Position numbers and translations under genes: made by a program | The notes under the pieces: model-generated | Told to the model about the DNA's origin: nothing | The model's database searches: none | What the model saw: the letters and a program-made list of their open reading frames with translations, nothing else | Source of the DNA: Thiodiazotropha sp040507225 | GTDB taxonomy: Bacteria; Pseudomonadota; Gammaproteobacteria; Chromatiales; Chromatiaceae | Direction of reading: 5' to 3' | Assembly (NCBI GenBank): GCA_040507225.1 | Contig: JBEVVG010000003.1 | Coordinates: 124,001-188,000, forward strand | DNA: 64,000 bases | In this document: positions 8,262 to 16,373 of the stretch, one piece after another | How the letters are laid out: every line of letters begins with the position of its first letter | Position numbering within the stretch: position 1 is the stretch's first letter

Positions 8262-9107
8262 ATGGCCCTTTCGGTTCCGGTTCCTTACGCCTGGCGCGAA
8301 CGACTGCACGAGTTCATCGAGCGTCCTGTCGTGCAGCACGGCATCATTGGCCTGATTCTGCTGAATGCGGTGCTGCTGGGACTGGAAACCTCCACGGCCG
8401 TGATGGCCCGCGCCGGGGGGCTGATCCTGATGCTGGATCAGCTCATCCTGGCGCTGTTCGTCGTTGAACTGGGGATTCGCATCTACGTGCATCGGCTCAG
8501 CTTCTGGCGAGATCCCTGGAGTCTGTTCGATTTCAGCGTGGTGGCGATCGCCCTGATTCCCGCCTCCGGGCCCTTTGCGGTGCTGCGGGCGCTGCGGGTT
8601 TTGCGGGTATTGCGGCTGCTCAGCATGGTGCCTTCGATGCGCCGCGTGGTGGGGGCGTTGCTGGCCGCGATTCCCGGGCTCGGGTCGATTGCCCTGGTGC
8701 TGTTGATTCTCTACTACGTGTTCGCGGTGATTGCCACCAACCTGTTTGCCGCCAGCCATCCGGAATGGTTCGGCAGCATCGGCCGCTCCCTCTACACCCT
8801 GTTTCAGATCATGACCCTGGAGAGCTGGTCCATGGGCATCGTGCGACCGGTGATGGAGACCTATGCCTATGCCTGGGCCTTTTTCATACCCTTCATTCTG
8901 ATAGCCACCTTTACCATCCTGAATCTGTTCATTGCCATCATCGTCAGCGCGATGCAGAGCTACACCGAATCGGAGCATGCCGAGGGCCCGGTCTTGCCGA
9001 ATTCGCCCGTATCGGCGTCCGATACGGAACTGCGGGTGGAGTTGCAGTCCCTGCGCGATGAGATTCATGCGTTGAAAACACTGCTCGAGGCGCAAGCGAC
9101 CCGATAA
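8262..9107 (+). CDS. Voltage-gated sodium channel, NaChBac/NavAb type
   Basis: 281 aa, the normal length of a single-domain bacterial Nav subunit that forms tetramers. S1-S3 cover ~residues 22-100. S4 carries arginines at every third position (Arg109, 112, 115, 118 in RALRVLRVLRLLSM). The pore loop has the selectivity filter TLESWSM (residues 185-191), identical to that of NavAb, followed by S6 (FFIPFILIATFTILNLFIAI). The C-terminus ends in a heptad-like ELRVELQSLRDEIHALKTLL segment, the coiled coil that assembles the tetramer. It is coupled to the Bax-inhibitor-1 gene upstream. Family members support motility, chemotaxis and pH homeostasis in marine and alkaline bacteria. Confidence 0.93.
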   Translation: MALSVPVPYAWRERLHEFIERPVVQHGIIGLILLNAVLLGLETSTAVMARAGGLILMLDQLILALFVVELGIRIYVHRLSFWRDPWSLFDFSVVAIALIPASGPFAVLRALRVLRVLRLLSMVPSMRRVVGALLAAIPGLGSIALVLLILYYVFAVIATNLFAASHPEWFGSIGRSLYTLFQIMTLESWSMGIVRPVMETYAYAWAFFIPFILIATFTILNLFIAIIVSAMQSYTESEHAEGPVLPNSPVSASDTELRVELQSLRDEIHALKTLLEAQATR

Positions 9108-9195
9108 CCGTTCAACGAGATGCCATCAGGGGAGGCGCACAGGTATTGATGGATATCATGGCGGGCCGAAGCGATGCCTGCTGAGATTGGCCGTC

Positions 9196-9825
9196 ATGTG
9201 TATCACCATCCCATCCTCGCCCAACGTGGCGCGCAGCCGCAGTTTCCCGCTGTGGAACCGGCTTGCGGCCTCACCGGCCCGGCTGCTGGGCTTTGCCGCG
9301 CTGCTCAGCCTTGCGGTCTGGGGTCTGACGTGGCTCCTCGCCATCCGGGCGGATCCCCTGTGGATGGCCGCGGACCTGGCGTTTTCGATCCTGCCGATGG
9401 GGTTGTTCGGAATCCTGTTGAGCCGGTTGCCGCAGTGGCTCAAGGTAACGCCTCTGCGCGCGGTCAATTACGGGATCCTGTTCTACCTGCTGCTGACCGC
9501 CCAGCTGCTGTTTCACCTGCCGATCCTGTTCGGCGCCCAACCGGGCTGGTTGCATGGCCTGCTCTCGCTGGCGGCCTGGCTGTTGCTGTTGAAACAGACC
9601 GGGCAGTTTTACGCCGCCACTTATCAGCGGAACATCGGACTCGAGCGGGGCATGCGGGTGTTGCTGATCTGGGGTGGGGCAGTGGCCACGCTGGGGTACC
9701 TGGGACTGTTGTTAACCGATTCAGCCTCGCTATCGATCATCACCGCGGCCGGGCTCTCCTACCTGCTGCCCCTCAGCGCCCTGGTGCTGGCGCGTATCGT
9801 CAAATCCGACCCGCGTATTCACTAA
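9196..9825 (+). CDS. NnrS-like polytopic membrane protein
   Basis: 209 aa from the ATG at 9196; a TTG at 9187 would add three residues. It has about six hydrophobic helices and few polar loops. The arrangement (PARLLGFAALLSLAVWG early, AVNYGILFYLLLTAQ, HGLLSLAAWLLLLKQTGQFY, and a C-terminal YLLPLSALVLARI) resembles part of the NnrS heme/copper membrane family, but NnrS proteins are about 400 aa and this is half that. I see no conserved metal-binding histidine cluster, so the assignment is tentative. It stands alone between the channel gene and parC. Confidence 0.45.
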   Translation: MCITIPSSPNVARSRSFPLWNRLAASPARLLGFAALLSLAVWGLTWLLAIRADPLWMAADLAFSILPMGLFGILLSRLPQWLKVTPLRAVNYGILFYLLLTAQLLFHLPILFGAQPGWLHGLLSLAAWLLLLKQTGQFYAATYQRNIGLERGMRVLLIWGGAVATLGYLGLLLTDSASLSIITAAGLSYLLPLSALVLARIVKSDPRIH

Positions 9826-9888
9826 GCCCACGCGATTCCGTATGATCGGGCCTTTTCATAATCGGCCGCAGATCCGCATCATCATTCT

Positions 9889-12138
9889 ATGAGCGACCCC
9901 ATCGATCCAAATTTTGAGGGTATCGAACGCGTACCCCTCGATCAGTTCACCGAGCAGGCGTACCTGAATTATTCCATGTACGTGATCCTCGACCGGGCCC
10001 TGCCAAATATCGGCGACGGTCTCAAGCCGGTGCAGCGCCGCATTGTCTATGCGATGTCCGAACTGGGCCTCAGCGCCGGCGCCAAATTCAAGAAATCGGC
10101 GCGCACCGTGGGTGATGTGCTGGGCAAGTTCCATCCCCACGGGGACAGCGCCTGTTACGAAGCCATGGTATTGATGGCGCAGAACTTTTCCTATCGCTAC
10201 CCGCTCATCGACGGGCAGGGCAACTGGGGTTCGCCGGACGATCCCAAGTCGTTTGCCGCAATGCGTTATACCGAGTCCCGCCTGACCCCCTATGCGCAAC
10301 TGCTGCTGTCGGAACTGGGGCAGGGCACGGTCGACTGGGCGCCCAATTTCGACGGCACCTTGCGGGAACCCACAATTCTCCCGGCCCGGGTGCCCAACGT
10401 GCTGCTCAACGGCACCTCTGGCATCGCCGTGGGCATGGCCACGGACATCCCGCCGCACAATCTGCGCGAGGTCATCCAGGCCTGCATCCATCTGCTGGAG
10501 TCGCCCAAGGCGAGCCTCGAAGAGCTGATGATGCATATCCATGGCCCGGATTACCCCACCGAGGCGGAGATCATCACCCCGGTCCATGAACTGACCCGCA
10601 TCTACCAGACCGGCAACGGATCGGTGCGCATGCGCGCCTGCTACGAGCGGGAGCAGGGGGATATCATCATCACCGCGTTGCCCCACCAGGTCTCCGGCGC
10701 CAAGGTGCTGGAACAGATCGCGGCCCAGATGCAGGCCAAGAAACTGCCCATGGTGGAAGACCTGCGGGATGAGTCCGATCATGAGAATCCCACCCGCCTG
10801 GTGATCGTGCCGCGCTCCAACCGGGTTGATGTGGCGCGTCTGATGTCACACCTGTTCGCCACCACCGACCTGGAGCGCACCTACCGGGTCAACCTGAATC
10901 TGATCGGCATCGACGGCCGCCCCGCGGTCAAGGATCTGCGCACCCTGCTGAAGGAGTGGTTGAGTTTCCGCACCGAAACGGTGCGCCGTCGTTTGCAGTT
11001 CCGCCTCAACCAGGTGCTCGATCGACTGCATATCCTCGAAGGTTTGATGATCGCCTACCTCAATATCGACGAGGTGATCGCGATCATTCGTTACGAGGAC
11101 GACCCCAAGGCGGAGTTGATGCGGCGTTTCTCCCTCAGCGAGATCCAGGCCGAGGCGATCCTCAATCTGCGCCTGCGTCACCTGGCCAGGCTGGAGGAGA
11201 TGAAAATCAAGTCCGAGCAGGCCGAACTGGAGGAGGAGCGCAAATCCCTGGAACTGATCCTCGGATCACAGCAGCGGCTGCGGACCCTGATCCGCAAGGA
11301 GCTGCAGGCGGACGCGGACCAGTACGGGGACGAGCGGCGTTCCCCGATCGTTGAACGGAGCGCCGCCGAGGCCCTGGATGAGACCGACCTTGCGCCCAGC
11401 GAATCGGTGACCGTGGTGCTTTCGGAGAAGGGCTGGGTGCGTGCCGCCAAAGGGCACGAGATCGATCCGGCATCCCTCAGCTATCGGGCCGGGGACGCAT
11501 TTCTGGCCGCCGCCCGGCTGCGCAGTAATCAGCCCGCGGTGTTTCTCGATTCCGGGGGACGCAGTTATTCGCTGCAGGCGCATACCCTGCCATCGGCGCG
11601 CGGCCAGGGCGAACCCCTGACCGGCCGCCTTTCTCCGGCCGCGGGCATGACCTTCTGCGCGGTGCTGGGGGGCGACCCGGGCACCGAATATCTGCTCGCC
11701 TCAGATGCGGGGTACGGTTTCCGGGTCGGCCTGGCGGATATGCTGGCGAAGAATAAATCGGGCAAGGCACTGCTGTCGCTGCCGAAAGGGGCCCGGGTGC
11801 TGACGCCGGTGCCACTGCAGGCGCCGCAAAGCGACCGGGTGGTGGCGATCACCAACGAGGGCCGGATGCTGGTCTTCCCGGTGTCGGAACTGCCACAGCT
11901 CGCCCGGGGTAAAGGCAACAAGATCATCGGTATCCCCCCAAAACGGGTCGCGGAACGGGAAGAGTTCGTGGTGGCCCTGGCGGTGGTCCCCGAGGGCGCC
12001 AGCCTGACCGCCCATGCGGGCAAGCGCTATATCGTGCTCAAGCCCGCGGATCTGGACTCCTACCAGGGCGAGCGGGGTCGCCGGGGGGCCAAGCTGCCGC
12101 GGGGTTTTCAGCGTGTGGACCGGGTGGAAGTGAATTGA
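9889..12138 (+). CDS. parC: DNA topoisomerase IV subunit A
   Basis: 749 aa, the right length for gammaproteobacterial ParC. The N-terminus FTEQAYLNYSMYVILDRALP and the quinolone-pocket region HPHGDSACYEAM are intact, with Ser and Glu-type residues as in sensitive enzymes (GDSACYE). The catalytic tyrosine lies in MRYTESRL. The C-terminal domain has only weak propeller repeats, as in ParC rather than GyrA. It relaxes and decatenates DNA with ParE, which is not in the window. The gene is free-standing; a tRNA-Leu follows. Confidence 0.95.
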   Translation: MSDPIDPNFEGIERVPLDQFTEQAYLNYSMYVILDRALPNIGDGLKPVQRRIVYAMSELGLSAGAKFKKSARTVGDVLGKFHPHGDSACYEAMVLMAQNFSYRYPLIDGQGNWGSPDDPKSFAAMRYTESRLTPYAQLLLSELGQGTVDWAPNFDGTLREPTILPARVPNVLLNGTSGIAVGMATDIPPHNLREVIQACIHLLESPKASLEELMMHIHGPDYPTEAEIITPVHELTRIYQTGNGSVRMRACYEREQGDIIITALPHQVSGAKVLEQIAAQMQAKKLPMVEDLRDESDHENPTRLVIVPRSNRVDVARLMSHLFATTDLERTYRVNLNLIGIDGRPAVKDLRTLLKEWLSFRTETVRRRLQFRLNQVLDRLHILEGLMIAYLNIDEVIAIIRYEDDPKAELMRRFSLSEIQAEAILNLRLRHLARLEEMKIKSEQAELEEERKSLELILGSQQRLRTLIRKELQADADQYGDERRSPIVERSAAEALDETDLAPSESVTVVLSEKGWVRAAKGHEIDPASLSYRAGDAFLAAARLRSNQPAVFLDSGGRSYSLQAHTLPSARGQGEPLTGRLSPAAGMTFCAVLGGDPGTEYLLASDAGYGFRVGLADMLAKNKSGKALLSLPKGARVLTPVPLQAPQSDRVVAITNEGRMLVFPVSELPQLARGKGNKIIGIPPKRVAEREEFVVALAVVPEGASLTAHAGKRYIVLKPADLDSYQGERGRRGAKLPRGFQRVDRVEVN

Positions 12139-12261
12139 TGGCAGCTTTAACTGACTGATAAATCTAGAAATGTACCAAGTGTTCCCGGTGTCGGGGCAGC
12201 CTTGGGGCGGCGTCTGAAATTTACAGAGATCGTCAACGTGGAGACTTCGCCGGTTCGTCGT

Positions 12262-12267
12262 TATAAT
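12262..12267 (+). promoter_or_regulatory. Candidate -10 element for tRNA-Leu and tig
   Basis: A perfect TATAAT 53 bp before the tRNA. No convincing -35 hexamer is seen 16-18 bp upstream. The position suits a short 5' leader for the tRNA. Confidence 0.5.
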
Positions 12268-12319
12268 GGACCGTTTACAGCCGAAAAAGGTGGCGAAGGT
12301 CATCCTTGCGGCAAACCTG

Positions 12320-12404
<85 letters not shown>

Positions 12405-12493
12405 ATCCTCTGGCGGTCGTGATCCCGCGATCGGCAGAACAATCCAGTTTTTTTGAGTTATTTAGTGACAGGACCGACTGTCAGGAGAAGAAC

Positions 12494-13780
12494 ATGCAAG
12501 TTTCGGTGGAATCGGGTGAAGGGCTTGAGCGGCGGATGACCGTCGAGTTGCCCGCTGAGCAGATCGATGCGGAAGTAACCAAGCGCCTGCAACAAATTGG
12601 CCGTACCGCCAAGCTGGACGGCTTTCGTCCCGGTAAGGTGCCGATGAAGCTGCTGCGCCGTAATTATGGCGGACAGGTGCTGCAGGAAGTCTACGGTCAG
12701 CTGATCGAATCCAGCTACCAGGAGGCGATTCAGCAGGAGAACCTGCGGCCCGCCGGGATGCCCAAGATCGAGCCGACCGATGCCGCGGACGAAGGCCGTT
12801 TCAGCTACATCGCGACCCTCGAAGTGATGCCGGAGATCAGCCTCAACAAGCTCGAAGGCGAGGTCAAGCGGCCGGTCGCGGAAATCACCGATCAGGACGT
12901 GGATGAGATGCTGCTCAAGTTGCGCAAACAACGCGCCACCTGGGGCAATGTGGATCGCGCCGCGCAGGAAGGCGACCAGGTTAAGATCAGCTTCAAGGGA
13001 ATGATCGACGGTGAGGCCTTCGAAGGCGGCAGCGCCGAGAATGTGGATCTGGTGCTCGGCTCCGGGCGCATGATCGAAGGCTTCGAAAGCGGCCTGGTCG
13101 GCATGCTGAAAACCGAGAAGCGCAGCATCGATCTCAAATTCCCTGAGGATTACCGGGTGGAAGAACTGGCCGGCAAGCCGGTAACGTTTGATGTAGAAGT
13201 CAGTGAAGTCTCCGAAGAGGTGCTGCCGGAAGTCGACGATGCGTTTGCCAAGGAGTTTGGTGCGGAGGAGGGTGTCGATAAACTCAAATCCGATGTCCGG
13301 GAAAACATGCAGCGCGAACTCGAACAGCGGACTCAGGCCCGCATCAAGCAGCAGGCGATGGATCTGATTATTGAACAGCACAAGATCGATATCCCGTCCG
13401 CACTGGTGGACGAAGAGATCGAGGCCTTGCGCAAACAGGCCCGTCAGCAACTCGGACAGGGCGCGGGAACCTTCGAGTTACCCCGCGAGATGTTCGAGGA
13501 TCAGGCAAAACGGCGGGTCACACTTGGGCTGGTGATTGGCGAAATCGTTAAACAGAACGACCTGAAGGTCGATAACGATCGTGTGCGCAAGAAAATCGAA
13601 GAGTACGCCGCCAGTTACGAAAAGCCTGAAGAGGTGGTCAACTACTACTACAGCAACGAACAGCAGCTCGCCGCGGTGGGCAACGTGGTGCTGGAGGATC
13701 AGGTGGTTGACTGGGTGCTGGATCAGGTCAGCGTCGTTGACGAGGCCAGCAATTTTGCCGCTTTGACCGAACAAGGCTAA
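12494..13780 (+). CDS. tig: Trigger factor
   Basis: 428 aa from the ATG at 12494, with AGGAG at 12483-12487; the frame is open further upstream through the tRNA, but that is not coding. The N-terminal ribosome-binding domain has the GFRPGKVPMKLLRR signature (here DGFRPGKVP), the middle domain is an FKBP-type prolyl isomerase (QEGDQVKISFKGMIDGEAFEGG, GRMIEGFESGLVGM), and the C-terminal arm domain is rich in Gln and Glu. It is the ribosome-bound chaperone for nascent chains. The order tig-clpP-clpX-lon is conserved in gammaproteobacteria. Confidence 0.97.
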   Translation: MQVSVESGEGLERRMTVELPAEQIDAEVTKRLQQIGRTAKLDGFRPGKVPMKLLRRNYGGQVLQEVYGQLIESSYQEAIQQENLRPAGMPKIEPTDAADEGRFSYIATLEVMPEISLNKLEGEVKRPVAEITDQDVDEMLLKLRKQRATWGNVDRAAQEGDQVKISFKGMIDGEAFEGGSAENVDLVLGSGRMIEGFESGLVGMLKTEKRSIDLKFPEDYRVEELAGKPVTFDVEVSEVSEEVLPEVDDAFAKEFGAEEGVDKLKSDVRENMQRELEQRTQARIKQQAMDLIIEQHKIDIPSALVDEEIEALRKQARQQLGQGAGTFELPREMFEDQAKRRVTLGLVIGEIVKQNDLKVDNDRVRKKIEEYAASYEKPEEVVNYYYSNEQQLAAVGNVVLEDQVVDWVLDQVSVVDEASNFAALTEQG

Positions 13781-13799
13781 CCCGAAGGAACCTTGAACA

Positions 13800-14438
13800 A
13801 TGATTGACACATTCTCAGGCATGCCGGACGCGAAGAATCTCGGATTGGTACCGATTGTCATCGAACAGACCGCCCGGGGTGAACGCTCGTTTGATATCTA
13901 CTCCCGCCTGCTCAAGGAGCGGGTGATTTTTCTCGTAGGCCCGGTCGAGGATCACATGGCCAACCTGGTGGTGGCGCAATTGCTGTTCCTGGAGTCGGAG
14001 AATCCGGACAAGGACATCCACCTGTACATCAACTCGCCTGGCGGGTCGGTGACCGCAGGCCTGTCCATCTACGACACCATGCAGTTCATCAAGCCGGATG
14101 TGAGCACCATGTGCATCGGTCAGGCGGCGAGCATGGGCGCTCTGCTGTTGACCGGCGGCGCCAAAGGCAAGCGCTACTGCCTGCCCAATTCCCGCATGAT
14201 GATTCATCAGCCGCTGGGCGGATTCCAGGGGCAGGCCACGGATATCGAGATCCATGCCAAGGAGATCCTGTTGCTGCGCGAGCGCCTCAACACCATCATG
14301 GCGGAGCACACCGGGCAGAGCCTGGACAAGATCGCGGTGGACACCGAACGGGACAACTTCATGGGTGGCCAGGCTGCTGTGGAGTATGGCCTGATTGACT
14401 CTGTGCTCGCTTCCCGAACCGGGGCAGAGGAGAAATAA
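13800..14438 (+). CDS. clpP: ATP-dependent Clp protease proteolytic subunit
   Basis: 212 aa. The catalytic triad is Ser111 (QAASMGA), His136 (MMIHQPLGG) and Asp185 (DTERDNF), the same numbering as the E. coli precursor, implying a similar short self-cleaved propeptide. It starts 19 bp after tig. With ClpX it forms the barrel-shaped cytoplasmic protease. The gap to clpX is 141 bp. Confidence 0.98.
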   Translation: MIDTFSGMPDAKNLGLVPIVIEQTARGERSFDIYSRLLKERVIFLVGPVEDHMANLVVAQLLFLESENPDKDIHLYINSPGGSVTAGLSIYDTMQFIKPDVSTMCIGQAASMGALLLTGGAKGKRYCLPNSRMMIHQPLGGFQGQATDIEIHAKEILLLRERLNTIMAEHTGQSLDKIAVDTERDNFMGGQAAVEYGLIDSVLASRTGAEEK

Positions 14439-14579
14439 CCAGCTGCAGTAAGCGGTTGAGGTGTGACTGCAATGGCCTGATACTCATGTCAGGTTTTTGT
14501 CAGTCTTTCCTTGCCATCCCGATGCAGTTGGATATGATTGAGTTAAAAGCAGGTTGAAATCGGCTTGAAGGAGTGAACT

Positions 14580-15854
14580 ATGGGCAGTGACAAGAGCGGA
14601 AAAGGTGACGACGGCAAGCTGTTGTATTGCTCCTTTTGCGGCAAGAGCCAGCATGAGGTGCGCAAGCTGATCGCCGGTCCCTCCGTCTTCATCTGCGACG
14701 AGTGTGTTGAACTCTGCAACGACATCATCCGGGAGGAAATGCAGGAGCCCGGCGAGGAGAGTATCAACAAGCTACCCAAGCCGCATGAGATCAAAAAGAC
14801 CCTGGATCAGTATGTTATTGGCCAACAGCGGGCCAAGAAAGTGCTTTCGGTCGCGGTCTACAACCACTACAAGCGGCTGGATGCCATCGGCAAGGAGAAC
14901 GAGGTCGAACTGGCCAAGTCCAACATCCTGCTGATCGGTCCCACCGGTTCCGGTAAGACCCTGCTGGCCGAAACCCTGGCAAGAATGCTGAATGTGCCTT
15001 TCACCATCGCCGACGCCACCACCCTCACCGAGGCGGGCTATGTCGGCGAGGACGTGGAAAACATCATTCAGAAGCTTCTGCAGAAGTGTGATTACGATGT
15101 GGAAAAGGCCCAGACCGGCATTGTCTACATCGACGAAATCGACAAGATCTCCCGAAAATCGGACAATCCCTCGATTACCCGCGACGTATCGGGTGAAGGT
15201 GTGCAGCAGGCCCTGCTGAAGTTGATCGAGGGCACTGTGGCTTCGGTACCGCCCCAGGGTGGCCGCAAGCACCCTCAGCAGGAGTTCCTGCAGGTCAACA
15301 CCTCGAATATCCTGTTCATCGTCGGTGGCGCGTTCGCCGGTTTGGAAAAGGTCATCAAGGACCGTTCCGAAAAAGGCGGCATCGGTTTCTCGGCGGAGGT
15401 CAAGAGCAAGGACGACTCCCGTTCCGTGGGTGACATCATTGTCGATGTCGAACCGGAAGATCTGATCAAATACGGTCTGATTCCCGAATTCGTGGGACGT
15501 CTGCCGGTGGTCGCCACGCTGCAGGAACTGGACGAGGATTCACTGATCCAGATTCTCACCGAACCGAAAAACGCCCTCACCAAGCAGTATGCGCGGCTGT
15601 TCGAAATGGAAGGCTGTGAACTGGAGATCCGCGAGGATGCTCTGCGGGCGATCGCGCGCAAGGCGATGGCAAGAAAGACCGGCGCCCGGGGACTCCGCAC
15701 CATCTTGGAGCAGGTTCTGCTGGATACCATGTATGACCTGCCGTCGATGGAAGAAGTGGCCAAGGTGGTTGTTGACGAAAGTGTCATCGCAGGTGAATCC
15801 GACCCCCTCATGATTTACGAGAACAGCGACAAACAGATCGCCGCATCTGACTGA
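14580..15854 (+). CDS. clpX: ATP-dependent Clp protease ATPase subunit
   Basis: 424 aa. The N-terminal C4 zinc-binding domain (CSFCGK...CDECVELC) recruits adaptors and substrates. Walker A is GPTGSGKT, Walker B is VYIDEIDK, and the pore loop GYVGEDVE and RKH-type loop region are present. The IGF-type loop that docks ClpP is in the KGGIGFSAEV segment. It unfolds tagged proteins and feeds them to ClpP. A clear intrinsic terminator follows, separating it from lon. Confidence 0.98.
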   Translation: MGSDKSGKGDDGKLLYCSFCGKSQHEVRKLIAGPSVFICDECVELCNDIIREEMQEPGEESINKLPKPHEIKKTLDQYVIGQQRAKKVLSVAVYNHYKRLDAIGKENEVELAKSNILLIGPTGSGKTLLAETLARMLNVPFTIADATTLTEAGYVGEDVENIIQKLLQKCDYDVEKAQTGIVYIDEIDKISRKSDNPSITRDVSGEGVQQALLKLIEGTVASVPPQGGRKHPQQEFLQVNTSNILFIVGGAFAGLEKVIKDRSEKGGIGFSAEVKSKDDSRSVGDIIVDVEPEDLIKYGLIPEFVGRLPVVATLQELDEDSLIQILTEPKNALTKQYARLFEMEGCELEIREDALRAIARKAMARKTGARGLRTILEQVLLDTMYDLPSMEEVAKVVVDESVIAGESDPLMIYENSDKQIAASD

Positions 15855-15888
15855 TATTCAGATTAATTGTTCGTTCTGTCATACCCTG

Positions 15889-15930
15889 CGGCCCGGCTGA
15901 AATCCACCTTTCAGCCGGGCCGTTTCAGTT
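15889..15930 (+). terminator. Rho-independent terminator after clpX
   Basis: A 14-bp perfect stem (15889-15902 with 15909-15922, arms beginning CGGCCCGGCTGAAA) with a 6-nt loop, followed by TTTCAGTTT. It sits 35 bp past the clpX stop. Confidence 0.85.
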
Positions 15931-16178
15931 TCTGTGCACCGTTGATGCGTGCGTTGACGGAGTCAGGACGAAGCCCCTTCACTGACACGGCCCAGCGGTC
16001 ATTTGCATCGATTCCGGCGTCAGGCACGATTATTGGATGTCAATTTCACTATAGAAACCGCGAACGGTGCACCGTTGACCTGCAGATTCAGCCTGTCATG
16101 CTGATCGCAAGACGCGGGATTCGACCTCGGTCCGAGTCGCTTTGCAGGCGCTTTCTATAGGACGTTGTTATCGATAGA

Positions 16179-16205
16179 CTTGAAACATTGGGTGGCAGGC
16201 CATAT
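16179..16205 (+). promoter_or_regulatory. Sigma-32 (heat shock) type promoter for lon
   Basis: CTTGAAA (16179-16185), a 12-bp spacer, then GGCCATAT (16198-16205), against the sigma-32 consensus CTTGAAA and CCCCATNT: 7/7 in the -35 and six of eight positions in the -10. It lies 169 bp before the lon start in a 519-bp gap (15855-16373) that otherwise holds only the clpX terminator. lon is a classical sigma-32 gene. Confidence 0.7.
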
Positions 16206-16373
16206 ATGATATCTATCGATCAATTTCGGCATCGGATCGCAGCTGAGAGGCTACCGGGTAGGGTCCGCATGCCGCTGCTTCGTCCCACCCAAGCGTTTTC
16301 CATTACCGACGCAGTCTGATCTGCGATTGAAGTTTTTACCAGGCAGAGAAACTGCCCAACGAGGATATTGATA

